Shown here in pieces: positions 17,270-26,586 of a DNA stretch of 64,000 bases. The notes under the pieces were generated by a model. It did no database searches. It was not told the DNA's origin and was given only the letters and a program-made list of their open reading frames with translations. The position numbers and the translations under genes were made by a program. Source of the stretch: Facklamia lactis (GTDB lineage: Bacteria > Bacillota > Bacilli > Lactobacillales > Aerococcaceae); the NCBI RefSeq assembly GCF_015863205.1, contig NZ_JACBXQ010000006.1:1-64000 (forward strand), read 5' to 3'. Position 1 is the stretch's first letter. Each line of letters starts with the position of its first letter.

Positions 17270-17944
17270 TTAACGCCCCCCTCTCGCAAGATCTCTTACT
17301 AACTCACCTTGGTACATTTGTAATATACGATGGGGATGAGAATTAACAATTGAATCGTTATGCGTTCCCATTAGAACCGTTGTTCCCTCACGATTCACGC
17401 GCTCAAGTGCATGCATGATTTCTACTGCATTTGTTGGATCTAAATTACCTGTCGGCTCATCCGCTAGAAGGATCAATGGTCTGTTGGCCAAAGCTCTAGC
17501 AATTGCCACTCGCTGCTGTTCTCCTCCTGATAATTCTTGCGGTAGCTGGTGCATTTTAGCTTTTAACCGAACAATGTCTAACACTTCCTCTACCCTTTGC
17601 TTAATTTCTTTACGACTCTTGCCGGTCACTTCTAAAGCATATGCAATATTTTCAGCGACTGTATATTTAGGAAGAAGACGAAAATCTTGAAAAACAACCC
17701 CCACATGGCGCCTCAGCAAAGGAATCTGCTTCGCTTTAATATTTGTCACATCAAAGTCATCTATATTTATTTGACCTTTACTTGCAAGTTCTTGACGATT
17801 CATTAATTTCATCAAAGTTGATTTTCCTGAACCAGATGGTCCTACTAAATAAACAAATTCTCCTGTTTTGATTTGGAAGGAGACTTTTTTCACAGCCCAA
17901 ATTCCATTCTCATATTGCTTACTTACCTGCTTAAATTCAATCAT
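17270..17944 (-). CDS. ftsE: Cell division ATP-binding protein FtsE
   Basis: The ATPase of the FtsEX complex, working at the septum or lateral wall. Walker A GPSGSGKST at residues 35-43, signature LSGGEQQR, Walker B LILLADEPTGNLDP and switch His in GTHND. The EPTGNLDP form is typical of the FtsE/MacB group. The site AAGGAG precedes the ATG. The ftsX start immediately follows the stop codon. prfB lies upstream, the usual prfB-ftsE-ftsX order of Firmicutes. Confidence 0.93.
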   Translation of the reverse strand: MIEFKQVSKQYENGIWAVKKVSFQIKTGEFVYLVGPSGSGKSTLMKLMNRQELASKGQINIDDFDVTNIKAKQIPLLRRHVGVVFQDFRLLPKYTVAENIAYALEVTGKSRKEIKQRVEEVLDIVRLKAKMHQLPQELSGGEQQRVAIARALANRPLILLADEPTGNLDPTNAVEIMHALERVNREGTTVLMGTHNDSIVNSHPHRILQMYQGELVRDLARGGR

Positions 17945-18032
17945 ATTATAACTCCTTCACGAGTATCTTAAATATTTCATATTCCATCCTATTATCATAT
18001 CATCCGTTCTAATTATTTCTTTTGCAATTAGA

Positions 18033-19152
18033 TTACGAGTTGTTTTCACTTGTTTGTAAGCACCATTTTAAGTAGGCATCAATAAAAGGATTAAGCTCTC
18101 CATCTAGTACAACTGAAGCATTCCCTGTTTCATAATTAGTTCGATGATCCTTAACCATTGAATAAGGATGAAAGACATAAGAACGAATTTGAGATCCCCA
18201 GGCATTTTCTTTTTGTTCACCTTTAATCTTGGCTAAGGCTTCTTCTTTCTCTTCTTCTTCTTTTTGATAAAGTTTCGCTTTAAGCAAATTCATGGCTTGT
18301 TCACGGTTTTGAATTTGCGAACGCTGTTCTTGGCTTTGAACGACAATTCCTGAAGGAATATGTGTAATCCGAACAGCAGAAGAAGTTTTATTAATATGTT
18401 GCCCCCCTGCACCACTCGCTCGATAAGTATCAATTCGTAACTCATCCGGATTGATTTCTATTTCAATCGATTCATCAATCATAGGCGTCACTTCCACTGA
18501 ACAAAAGGAAGTATGTCGTTTAGCATTGGAATCAAAAGGAGAAATTCGTATCAAACGATGAATTCCTTTTTCTGACTTTAAATGACCATAGGGTTTGTCA
18601 CCTGAAATTTCTAGAGTTACCCCTTTAATCCCGGCTTCCTCTCCATTTTGATAATCAATCACTTTAACAGAATATTCATTCTGACTAGCCCAACGTTCAT
18701 ACATTCTTAAAAGCATTTCGCCCCAATCCTGTGACTCTGTGCCTCCTGCACCTGGATGAATCTCTAAAATAGCGACTCGATGATCGTGATCACCTGACAA
18801 TAGCAGAGAAAGCTCATAATCAGCAATCATTTGCTCTAATTTATTAGAATTCTTTTCAATATCTAACTTTAACTCCTCATCCAAACTTTCCTCATATAAT
18901 TCGATTCCAACTTCAAGATCTTCTATACTGCTTTCAAGCACTTGAAAATCTTGGTACGTTTTCTTGGTATTGTTTAAAGTTGTAATAATTTCTTGAGCTT
19001 TTTGATTATCATCCCAAAAGCCTGGATTGGTCATTTTTTCTTCGTACTCTGCAATATCAGATTTTAATCGATCTATGTCAAAGAGACCTCCTGATTGATG
19101 CTACTTGCTCAATTGCTTGATTGAGCATCGATTTAACTTCATGTAATTCCAT
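18033..19152 (-). CDS. prfB: Peptide chain release factor 2, with programmed +1 frameshift
   Basis: Releases nascent peptides at UGA and UAA. The main frame (18033-19079) carries the GGQ loop (GAGGQHINKTSSAVRITH) and the SPF anticodon-like motif in ISPFDSNAKRH. The gene begins in another frame with an ATG at 19152. It is read for 24 codons to an in-frame UGA, where a +1 shift joins MELHEV...RRSL to DIDRLKSD..., giving about 372 residues. Without the shift the product would lack its N-terminus. The site AAGGTGGG precedes the ATG. ftsE-ftsX follow. Confidence 0.93.
19076..19092 (-). promoter_or_regulatory. RF2 autoregulatory frameshift site
   Basis: On the minus strand a Shine-Dalgarno-like AGGAGG (19092-19087) stands just before CTT TGA C, with the UGA at 19080-19078. 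This is the standard RF2 recoding signal: slow UGA decoding at low RF2 lets the ribosome slip +1 on CTT. Confidence 0.92.
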
Positions 19153-19181
19153 TTTTCCCACCTTTTTTAATTCTTACTAAG

Positions 19182-19249
19182 TGAAAAAGGGCATTCCCAC
19201 AAACGTAGCGAACTAACATAGCTACGAAAGCGGAAATTTCGCCCTTTTC
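19182..19249 (-). terminator. Long hairpin terminator after secA
   Basis: The outer arms GAAAAGGGC/GCCCTTTTTC, a mismatched middle and an inner CGTAGC/GCTACG stem form one long hairpin between secA and prfB. Its right side ends in five T residues on the minus strand. Confidence 0.6.
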
Positions 19250-19268
19250 ATTATTGAGTATTCTAGTT

Positions 19269-21728
19269 TTAACCTTTTAAGGTTTTGACACTTTTGTGAA
19301 GCGGAGGCAATGAACTTGATTTCACTCGAGGTTGAGTCTGATTCACTTGATCCCGTTCTATATTTTGTCTAATTTGTGCCTTCATAATAAAGCGTGTTAC
19401 ATCATATTCGATAGAAGAAATCATTTCTTGGAAACGTTCATATCCCTCTGTCTGATACTCTGTTAATGGGTTGGTTTGAGCATAAGCTCTTAACCCAACG
19501 CCTTGACGTAAATGATCCATCGCATCAATATGGTCAGTCCACTTAGAATCGACTACTCGTAATATAATCACTTTCTCAAATTCTAAAACTTGTTCAGGAC
19601 CATTTAATAAGGCAATTTTCTCATCATAAGCCGCTACAGAATGATTATAGAGATACTCTACCAATTCTTTGGCTGTTTTTCCTTCTAAATCAGAAAATTG
19701 AAGTTTCTCTGGGCTTGTCAAAGCAGTATGACCAAATTCTAAGAGTGAGTCTAAGTTCCAATCTTTCTTGTCCCCTTCTGTCGCATAAGCCACTTCTCTT
19801 TCAATCGTTCGTTTAATCATGGCTTTGACATAAGGTGTAAGCGTCTCTTCTTCATTAATAACTTGAAGTCGTTGCCCGTAAATAACTTCCCGCTGTTCAC
19901 GCATAACCTCATCGTATTCTAGTACACTCTTACGAGTATCATAGTTATTTCCCTCTACCCGCTTTTGGGCAGATTCTACTTGTCTTGACAGCATTTTACT
20001 TTGGATAGCCATATCTTCTCCATCATTTACATCATCTGTTAAATTAAGTTTCTCCCAAACAGCTTGAATGCGGTCTGAACCAAAGCGACGCATTAAATCA
20101 TCTTCAAGAGATAGATAAAATTGCGAAGCACCAGGATCACCTTGACGTCCAGCACGGCCTCGGAGCTGGTTATCAATCCGACGTGATTCATGTCGTTCTG
20201 TACCAATAACAGCTAATCCACCCATTTCTTTAACACCTGAACCTAATTTAATATCCGTTCCACGCCCTGCCATATTCGTTGCAATAGTTACAGCCCCTTT
20301 TTGTCCCGCTGACAGAATAATTTCTGCTTCTTTAAAATGGTTCTTAGCGTTAAGAACTTCATGTGGAATTCCTTGTTGGTTTAACAAACGTGATAAATAT
20401 TCAGAGGTTTCCACCGCTACAGTTCCCACCAGTACAGGCTGACCGTTAGCATGACGTTCACTAATCTCACGAACAACAGCTGCAAATTTCGATTTCAAAT
20501 TAGGATAGAGCAAGTCAGGTCGATCATCACGAATAACAGGAGCATTAGTTGGTATGGAAGTAACATTCATATTATAAATCTCACGAAATTCTTCTTCTTC
20601 GGTTTTAGCAGTACCTGTCATTCCTGATAATTTTCTATACATCCGGAAATAATTTTGGAAAGTAATCGTTGCCATGGTTTTCGACTCATCTTGAATTTCA
20701 ACATTTTCTTTAGCCTCAATCGCTTGATGAAGACCATCTGAATAACGACGTCCATCCATAATACGCCCAGTGAATGGGTCCACAATTTTGACTTCTCCTT
20801 CATCGACAACATAGTCAATATCATGTAACATAATATAATTCGCTCGTAAAGCTTGATCAATGTGGTGGACTAAAGCCGAATTTTCAACATCATAAAGATT
20901 AGCAAGTCTAAAAATCTTCTCAGCTTTATCAACACCCGTATCCGTCAGAGAAATAGCTTTTGAAGTTAAATCAATGGTATAATCTTCTTCTTCCTTAAGC
21001 CCCTTAGCAAAGTAATCCGCCCGATTATATAAAGCCGTAGACTTCTCAGCTTGACCTGAAATAATCAATGGGGTCCTTGCCTCATCAACTAAAATTGAGT
21101 CTACCTCATCGACAACAGCAAAATGTAAAGGCCGTTGGACTCTTTGGGATTTATACACCACCATGTTATCACGCAAATAGTCAAAACCTAATTCATTATT
21201 CGTAGAGTATGTAACATCACAATTATAAGCTTCTCTTTTTTGACTGGAATTCATGGAGTTTAGGTTTAAACCTACAGTCAAACCTAAGAAACGATAAACC
21301 TCTCCCATTTCTTTCGAGTCACGGGTTGCTAAATAATCGTTAACTGTCACAACGTGAACTCCTTTGCCTTCAAGCGCATTTAAATAAACAGGCATGGTGG
21401 CGGTTAAGGTCTTTCCTTCTCCGGTTTTCATTTCAGCGATATTTCCATTATGAAGGACAAAGCCTCCTTGGATTTGAACCTTATAAGGGAATAAACCTAA
21501 AACTCTTCTTGCTGCTTCACGTACCACTGCAAAAGCTTCAATTTGAATATCATCAACTTCTTTGCCAGTAGCAAGCTCTTCTTTGAAATAAGTTGTTTGA
21601 GCTCGTAATTCATCATCACTCATTACTTTATATTTATCTTCTAAAGCCATCACTTGATCCGCTAATTTCCCTGTGCGTCGAAGTTCAGCATTATCATTTT
21701 CAATTAAATTCTTAAGAAAATTCCCCAT
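19269..21728 (-). CDS. secA: Preprotein translocase ATPase SecA
   Basis: The motor that drives Sec-dependent export through SecYEG. Seen: Walker [42 protein letters not shown] and [18 protein letters not shown]. The 819 residues end in a short polar tail ([18 protein letters not shown]) and lack the C-terminal zinc-binding SEC-C motif that binds SecB or lipids in many SecA proteins. This is common in lactic acid bacteria that lack SecB. AAAGGAG precedes the ATG. Confidence 0.97.
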   Translation of the reverse strand: MGNFLKNLIENDNAELRRTGKLADQVMALEDKYKVMSDDELRAQTTYFKEELATGKEVDDIQIEAFAVVREAARRVLGLFPYKVQIQGGFVLHNGNIAEMKTGEGKTLTATMPVYLNALEGKGVHVVTVNDYLATRDSKEMGEVYRFLGLTVGLNLNSMNSSQKREAYNCDVTYSTNNELGFDYLRDNMVVYKSQRVQRPLHFAVVDEVDSILVDEARTPLIISGQAEKSTALYNRADYFAKGLKEEEDYTIDLTSKAISLTDTGVDKAEKIFRLANLYDVENSALVHHIDQALRANYIMLHDIDYVVDEGEVKIVDPFTGRIMDGRRYSDGLHQAIEAKENVEIQDESKTMATITFQNYFRMYRKLSGMTGTAKTEEEEFREIYNMNVTSIPTNAPVIRDDRPDLLYPNLKSKFAAVVREISERHANGQPVLVGTVAVETSEYLSRLLNQQGIPHEVLNAKNHFKEAEIILSAGQKGAVTIATNMAGRGTDIKLGSGVKEMGGLAVIGTERHESRRIDNQLRGRAGRQGDPGASQFYLSLEDDLMRRFGSDRIQAVWEKLNLTDDVNDGEDMAIQSKMLSRQVESAQKRVEGNNYDTRKSVLEYDEVMREQREVIYGQRLQVINEEETLTPYVKAMIKRTIEREVAYATEGDKKDWNLDSLLEFGHTALTSPEKLQFSDLEGKTAKELVEYLYNHSVAAYDEKIALLNGPEQVLEFEKVIILRVVDSKWTDHIDAMDHLRQGVGLRAYAQTNPLTEYQTEGYERFQEMISSIEYDVTRFIMKAQIRQNIERDQVNQTQPRVKSSSLPPLHKSVKTLKG

Positions 21729-21916
21729 CTATATACTCCTTTAATTACCAGTAATATTATCCACTTGTCTCGTATCATTCAGACAAATATATTCACTTTC
21801 TCATTGTACCACTAATGAGGTTGCTTTTAAAACTAATTTTCCATGATTTAGAATACCGATAAATTCATCTAGTGACAAGCCTTAAATCATTCTGACTCGT
21901 ATATTTAATAACATAA

Positions 21917-21943
21917 GAAAAAAGAGGTTAAAACCTCTTTTTT
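21917..21943 (-). terminator. Terminator of hpf
   Basis: AAAGAGGTT/AACCTCTTT arms with A and T tracts on both sides. It lies about 10 bases after the hpf stop codon and looks functional in both directions. Confidence 0.75.
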
Positions 21944-21952
21944 CTTCAACTC

Positions 21953-22525
21953 TTATTCAATTGTAGCTGTTTCAATTAAACCATATCGACCATCTTTACG
22001 ACGATACACAATATTTATATCATTCGTTTCATGATCTTTATAAACAAAGAAGTCATGACCTAACATATTCATCTGTAACACAGCTTCTTCAGAATCCATT
22101 GGTTTTAATTCTATTCGTTTAGAGCGAACAATGTCTAGACTTAACTCTTGATCCACCTCTAGCGGTCCTTCTTGAGAGATCGTTTCAGTCGGAGAAGCAT
22201 CAATACCTGCAAAACCTTTTTCTCGAGACTTACGATTTATTTTTGTTTTATATTTCCGAACTTGTCTTTCTAATTTATCCACTACAAAATCAATACTTGC
22301 ATACAAATCAGGGGTTGTTTCTTCCGCACGTAAGACTAAGAATGATAAAGGAATTGTAACCTCTGCCTTAGCTGTCTTGTCTGGGTACACCTTCAGGTTG
22401 ACATAGGCCGTCGCATTAGGAGTATCAGTGAAGAACCTTTCTAATTTAGCAACCTTCTTCTCGGCATACTCTCGAATTGCTTGGGTCACTTCAATATTTT
22501 CTCCGCGAACATTATAGTTAAACAT
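21953..22525 (-). CDS. hpf: Long-form ribosome hibernation promoting factor
   Basis: Binds the 30S decoding site in stationary phase and dimerises 70S into inactive 100S ribosomes. The N-terminal S30AE domain (about 1-105, from FNYNVRGENIEVTQAIREYAEKKVAKLERFF) is followed by a linker and the C-terminal dimerisation domain (about 130-190, with KPMDSEEAVLQMNMLGHDFFVY). That second domain makes it the long form. The ATG used here lies 6 bases after GAGGG; an ATG two codons earlier would be too close. A promoter and a cre-like site lie upstream. Confidence 0.93.
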   Translation of the reverse strand: MFNYNVRGENIEVTQAIREYAEKKVAKLERFFTDTPNATAYVNLKVYPDKTAKAEVTIPLSFLVLRAEETTPDLYASIDFVVDKLERQVRKYKTKINRKSREKGFAGIDASPTETISQEGPLEVDQELSLDIVRSKRIELKPMDSEEAVLQMNMLGHDFFVYKDHETNDINIVYRRKDGRYGLIETATIE

Positions 22526-22603
22526 ATACATCCCTCATTTCCTATCTATTTCTTTCAATGTTAACATAATTGAAAGTATAAAGCTTTTAGTTAGCTTTCA
22601 CAT

Positions 22604-22641
22604 ATTATAACATATCCACACCGCTTATGAAAGCGCTCTAC
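22604..22641 (-). promoter_or_regulatory. hpf promoter with overlapping cre-like site
   Basis: On the minus strand TTTCAT (22632-22627), 17 bp, then TATAAT (22609-22604). The -35 lies inside a sequence matching the CcpA operator (TGWAARCGYTWNCW) at 12 of 14 positions: TGAAAGCGCTCTAC, read on the plus strand at 22628-22641. Binding there would repress hpf when sugar is plentiful. The CcpA role is inferred. Confidence 0.55.
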
Positions 22642-23429
22642 ATTTCATCGATGAGCAAATTATCACGAGCAAGGCTTAAGCTCATAACCTGAATGGATGC
22701 ATTTCCATGTTCTCGAGTCACATCATAAAGTACTTCCTTTGCCCTCATTATCGTTGCCCCCGTTGTATAAAGATCATCAAATAGTAACCACTTTTTAATC
22801 GTTTGAAAATATTTCGTATACGCATAACACGGTTCAAAGCATTTCATCAATTGAAGTCGATCTTGTCGACCCTTGCTGGCCTGACGAACACCATCGCCAG
22901 TATAGTTAAATGGACAAAAACATGGAATTCCTGCCTCTTTTAACAAATATCCTGTGGCATGAAATCCTCTCATCACTTTATTTTGTTCCGATGATGGAAG
23001 ATAAATCCATGTATAATTTTTTAATTCTTGGTAAGTGTGACGTAAAGGATGTCTCATGACCTTTGCTAATCGGGCATCCCCCTGGTACTTATATTGATAC
23101 AACCACTCCTTAAAGAACAAATTATAAGTAAAAATAAAGCGATGATGTAAATAATAATCAGGATAAGTTTCTAACCAAAGATAACAGTCATGACAATATT
23201 TTTTAGATTGAATCTCATAAATTTTCTGATAAGCATCGTGACTATTTTTTTCTAGTTGTCGACCACAGCCTTCACAATTATTTTCATGGAAGTGATGCTC
23301 TTTAAACTTTGAATTACATTCTGCACAAATCGCTTCAAACAAAATTTGTTTAAAGCTAAATATATGCCGCCAAGTAAGTTCGCGCTGTAAAAGTTTCTTA
23401 CATAACAAACAATAGTGGCTATTATCCAT
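22638..23429 (-). CDS. comFC: ComF-family phosphoribosyltransferase-like competence protein
   Basis: A partner of ComFA in uptake or processing of transforming DNA; the biochemical role is unsettled. The N-terminal half has zinc-ribbon-like cysteine pairs (CLLCKKLL, CAECNSKF, CEGCGRQL, CHDCYLW). The C-terminal half has a PRTase-like site, with LLFDDLYTTGAT near residue 217 and the conserved GRQDRLQ segment before it. It starts 8 bases inside the end of comFA with an AAGGAG site, so the pair is coupled. Confidence 0.88.
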   Translation of the reverse strand: MDNSHYCLLCKKLLQRELTWRHIFSFKQILFEAICAECNSKFKEHHFHENNCEGCGRQLEKNSHDAYQKIYEIQSKKYCHDCYLWLETYPDYYLHHRFIFTYNLFFKEWLYQYKYQGDARLAKVMRHPLRHTYQELKNYTWIYLPSSEQNKVMRGFHATGYLLKEAGIPCFCPFNYTGDGVRQASKGRQDRLQLMKCFEPCYAYTKYFQTIKKWLLFDDLYTTGATIMRAKEVLYDVTREHGNASIQVMSLSLARDNLLIDEM

Positions 23430-24825
23430 TGCTGAATCTCCTTAACAGTCCCATTCGATCAGCCATCTTATTTAAGTTTCGAATTTCTTTATTCGCTTGT
23501 CGCATTGAAATACTAATACCATAGTGTGCATAAATGAGCTTCCCGCATGGAAAATTCTTGCTTCGCCCCACTCGTCCACTCATTTGAATCAAAACTGACT
23601 TCTTGAAATAATTATCTTCTGCTCCAATAATTAAAACATGGCAATTTTCAAATGTTACCCCTCTTTCCAAAATAGTCGTCGAAATTATAATGTCTATACT
23701 CCCTTTCCGAACTTGACTAATTTTATAATGCCTCTCTGGATCCGTTGAATAGACAGAAGCAATCTTGTCATTCGGATATCGGTGATCCATCCAAAGAAAC
23801 AATTTTTTGAGAAGGGAAATGTCCGGAAGAAAAATTAGTTTGATGCCGGGAAGACGTTTAAACATCTTGATAAGCTGCCAAAGCCTGCTTTTTATATTTC
23901 GCTCTATAATAGCCTTTCTCCAATTACCAATCCAATATAAAGTCGGTTCAGGAAGCGGATAGCCGTGAAATCTAGCTGGAAGAGTCGTTCTAATGATCTT
24001 CCCATTTTTTATTGCCTCTTCTAAAGTTTTATCAGGAGTAGCCGTAAGAAAAAGCAATTTACCCCGTTCTTTAACTGCTCGTGATACCGCAAAATGAAGA
24101 CTCTTATCATCCTTATAAGGGAATGCATCCACTTCATCTATCACCATCAGATCAAAAGCAGATTGAAAACGCAAAAGTTGATGGGTAGTTGCAATGGTTA
24201 TTTCTGTTCGAAAATATTTTTCTTTTGATTGCCCATGTAAGACACAGACAGGAATCGTTTTAAAAGCTTTTTGAATGCGTGGGGCTAACTCTAAACAGAC
24301 ATCCACTCTAGGTGAAGCGATACAGACACGCCCACCTCTTTGAAGACAAGCGTCTATAATCGGAAATATGATCTCCGTTTTCCCTGCTCCTGTAACTGCA
24401 TGTATTAAATGTGGCCTTTGAATATCAGCCATTTGATCTAAAACTTCCTGACATGCTCTTTTCTGTTCGGAAGAAAGAACTCCACGCCAAGTCATCAGGG
24501 AAGGACTTCTCTGATTGCCCGCTCTTTTATCCTCATCCAAATAATAGAGAAATTGAAACGTTGTCACTCTTCCCAATTGAATACAATTTACACAATAAAA
24601 ATTTTTTTCACCTTTATCATCAGGTAGTTGAACAAAATGTTCTGGATCCTGCGTCCCACATCTGACACATACTTTCTCTTTCTTCTTCATAAGGATCCCC
24701 TTAACTTTCTTTAAACTAGAGAAAAGTTCAGTCAAGCTAATTTCTTTGATCAAATGATTCTCATACCAACATAACTCCACTTCGTGATAGGTCAGTATTC
24801 TGCCCTTAAACAAATGTCTCCACAC
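23422..24825 (-). CDS. comFA: ComFA DNA helicase-like competence protein
   Basis: A membrane-associated ATPase thought to drive transforming single-stranded DNA into the cell. A four-cysteine zinc motif (CVRCGTQ ... CVNCIQLGRV) is followed by a superfamily 2 helicase core: VTGAGKTEI (Walker A), VIDEVDAFPY (DEVD box), LTATP, TTILERGVTF and QMSGRVGRS. I chose the GTG 9 bases after GGGAG. Longer frames run upstream, but into a terminator hairpin and without a ribosome binding site. From this start it has 467 residues, close to the Bacillus protein. Confidence 0.88.
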   Translation of the reverse strand: MWRHLFKGRILTYHEVELCWYENHLIKEISLTELFSSLKKVKGILMKKKEKVCVRCGTQDPEHFVQLPDDKGEKNFYCVNCIQLGRVTTFQFLYYLDEDKRAGNQRSPSLMTWRGVLSSEQKRACQEVLDQMADIQRPHLIHAVTGAGKTEIIFPIIDACLQRGGRVCIASPRVDVCLELAPRIQKAFKTIPVCVLHGQSKEKYFRTEITIATTHQLLRFQSAFDLMVIDEVDAFPYKDDKSLHFAVSRAVKERGKLLFLTATPDKTLEEAIKNGKIIRTTLPARFHGYPLPEPTLYWIGNWRKAIIERNIKSRLWQLIKMFKRLPGIKLIFLPDISLLKKLFLWMDHRYPNDKIASVYSTDPERHYKISQVRKGSIDIIISTTILERGVTFENCHVLIIGAEDNYFKKSVLIQMSGRVGRSKNFPCGKLIYAHYGISISMRQANKEIRNLNKMADRMGLLRRFSNG

Positions 24826-24827
24826 AA

Positions 24828-24876
24828 CAAAAACTCCCTTCATAAAGTGCATCCATAAATACACTTTTTTGAAGGA
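24828..24876 (-). terminator. Terminator between degV and comFA
   Basis: On the minus strand CCTTC/GAAGG outer and AAGTG/CACTT inner pairings are followed by GAGTTTTTGTT. The comFA start codon lies just past the T run, so comFA must be transcribed by read-through or from a promoter inside this short stretch. Confidence 0.5.
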
Positions 24877-24905
24877 AGAGCGCTAATTTTATTTAATAGT
24901 AAAGC

Positions 24906-25778
24906 CTATTCTTCTTTAACATGTGGCATTACCGCCATTCCAAGACTCCCTTCTCCAATATGAGTTCCAACCACAGGTCCTATCGTATTAATATAAAGAG
25001 GGAGATCAGGATAGACAGTAGTAATCTTCTCTACCAATTTTTCCAGATCTACTTCGTTATTTGCATGTGTCACTAAAATACTAACTCCTTGTGGATAAGT
25101 ATCTAACGCTTTCGCAATTAATTGGAGCCATCTTTGATAAACCTTTTTGTTAGTTCTAATTTTCTCCAATAAAACAATTTCTCCTATTTGATTAAAAGTT
25201 AAGATCGGTTTAATTTTCAATAATTGACCGATAGCTGCAGCTCCTGCAGACAATCGTCCCCCTTTGACCAGATTATCCAGCTCTCCCACCATTAAATAGA
25301 TCTCTGTATGCTCTGCTTGCCATCTTAAAAATTGAACCACTTTAGTTGGATCAACTTTGTTTTCTAATAATTTTATCCCATGACGCACTAGAACTTCCAG
25401 CACAATACAAGATGCTTTTGAATCAATTGCCCATCCTTGAATTTGATCTGCAAACTCTCGAATAAGGCTTTGCGCCAAATTAAATGTTCCTGAAATCGCC
25501 GAAGAGAGATGAATAGCTATAAAAGCCTGATAGCCTTTTGCAATCAAATCTTCAATCAGCTGATAATATAATCCGGGTTGAGGCTGAGAAGAGGTGGGGA
25601 GATGAGGGCTCCGCTTCAAAAGGTTAAAAAATTTTCTCTGTTCATCCCCATCAGCAGTATCTTCAAAATAAGTCCCATCCTCAAATAGAACACTTAGATT
25701 AATTTCGTATACATCTGGATGTCTTCTTATATCCTCAGTTAAATAAGCAGTTGAATCTACAATTATTGCTGTTTTCAT
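24906..25778 (-). CDS. DegV-family fatty-acid-binding protein
   Basis: DegV proteins hold one fatty acid between two lobes; some (FakB) present it to the FakA kinase to make acyl-phosphate for phospholipid synthesis. Seen: IVDSTAYL at residues 5-12 (strand and loop of lobe 1), TSSQPQPGLY near 77-86, the IHLSSAISGTFNLA stretch near 104-117, and GGRLS near 167-171. At 290 residues it is of usual length. No fakA gene lies nearby, so FakB function is inferred only. GGAAG precedes the ATG. Confidence 0.85.
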   Translation of the reverse strand: MKTAIIVDSTAYLTEDIRRHPDVYEINLSVLFEDGTYFEDTADGDEQRKFFNLLKRSPHLPTSSQPQPGLYYQLIEDLIAKGYQAFIAIHLSSAISGTFNLAQSLIREFADQIQGWAIDSKASCIVLEVLVRHGIKLLENKVDPTKVVQFLRWQAEHTEIYLMVGELDNLVKGGRLSAGAAAIGQLLKIKPILTFNQIGEIVLLEKIRTNKKVYQRWLQLIAKALDTYPQGVSILVTHANNEVDLEKLVEKITTVYPDLPLYINTIGPVVGTHIGEGSLGMAVMPHVKEE

Positions 25779-25907
25779 AGCATACTTCCATTCTTTCGTT
25801 ATTAGCTTTTTGTGCTCATTACAAAATATGTTACAATCTATTTAATTTCCTATATTATTTATAAATTCTTATACATCATATCCTAACATAATCGAAAGGA
25901 TGTCTCC

Positions 25908-26549
25908 ATGATAAACTTTAAAAGTATCTTAGAACCTACTTATTATGAAATTGAAATCAAAAAATCACGTTTTATTGGCTTTTTATTTCCTATTCAAGAT
26001 GAATTTGATGCTAACGAAGAACTCCAGCGCATTCGCAAAAAACATTATAAAGCAACCCACCACTGTTATGCTTATATCTTAGGTGAAAACTCCTCTATCC
26101 AAAGATATAGTGATGATGGAGAACCATCTGGGACTGCTGGTATACCCATTTTAGAAGTTCTTAAACAGAATAATTTAACTAATATTTTAGCTATTGTTGT
26201 TCGCTATTATGGCGGCATTAAGCTAGGAAGTGGAGGCCTCATCAGAGCCTATTCTGAATCTATCAGTTCAACGCTACAACAAGCCACTTTATCCGAAAAC
26301 ACTCATCAATTAATCATCAATATAACACTTAATTATGCTCAAAATGATACTTTTCAATATGAAATCGCAAAGATGACAAACGGCCCTACCATTATTGATG
26401 TTCAATATACGGATCAAGTCGAATACACTTGCGCCTTCTTCGAAGAAACAGCTTCTGATTTTGAAGCCTACCTAACCAATCGTTTTAAAGGACAAATAAG
26501 TTGGAAAATAATCGGTTCCCAAGCTATTAATATTCCCATCACAAAATAA
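25908..26549 (+). CDS. yigZ: YigZ/IMPACT-family protein
   Basis: A conserved two-domain protein of uncertain role (UPF0029 or IMPACT fold, possibly RNA- or ribosome-linked). Family motifs seen: KKSRFIGFL near residues 18-26, KATHHCYAYILG near 46-57, YSDDGEPSGTAGIPIL near 64-79, and VVRYYGGIKLGSGGLIRAY near 95-113. The C-terminal domain is a small ferredoxin-like fold. It is divergent from degV with an AAAGGATG site and ends at a terminator shared with tagO. Confidence 0.9.
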   Translation: MINFKSILEPTYYEIEIKKSRFIGFLFPIQDEFDANEELQRIRKKHYKATHHCYAYILGENSSIQRYSDDGEPSGTAGIPILEVLKQNNLTNILAIVVRYYGGIKLGSGGLIRAYSESISSTLQQATLSENTHQLIINITLNYAQNDTFQYEIAKMTNGPTIIDVQYTDQVEYTCAFFEETASDFEAYLTNRFKGQISWKIIGSQAINIPITK

Positions 26550-26586
26550 ACCGTTACGCATCTTTTAATAAATGACGTAACGGTTT
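26548..26586. terminator. Bidirectional terminator between yigZ and tagO
   Basis: Perfect 11-bp arms AAACCGTTACG/CGTAACGGTTT with a 17-base loop. It separates two convergent genes and overlaps the tagO stop codon. Confidence 0.7.
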
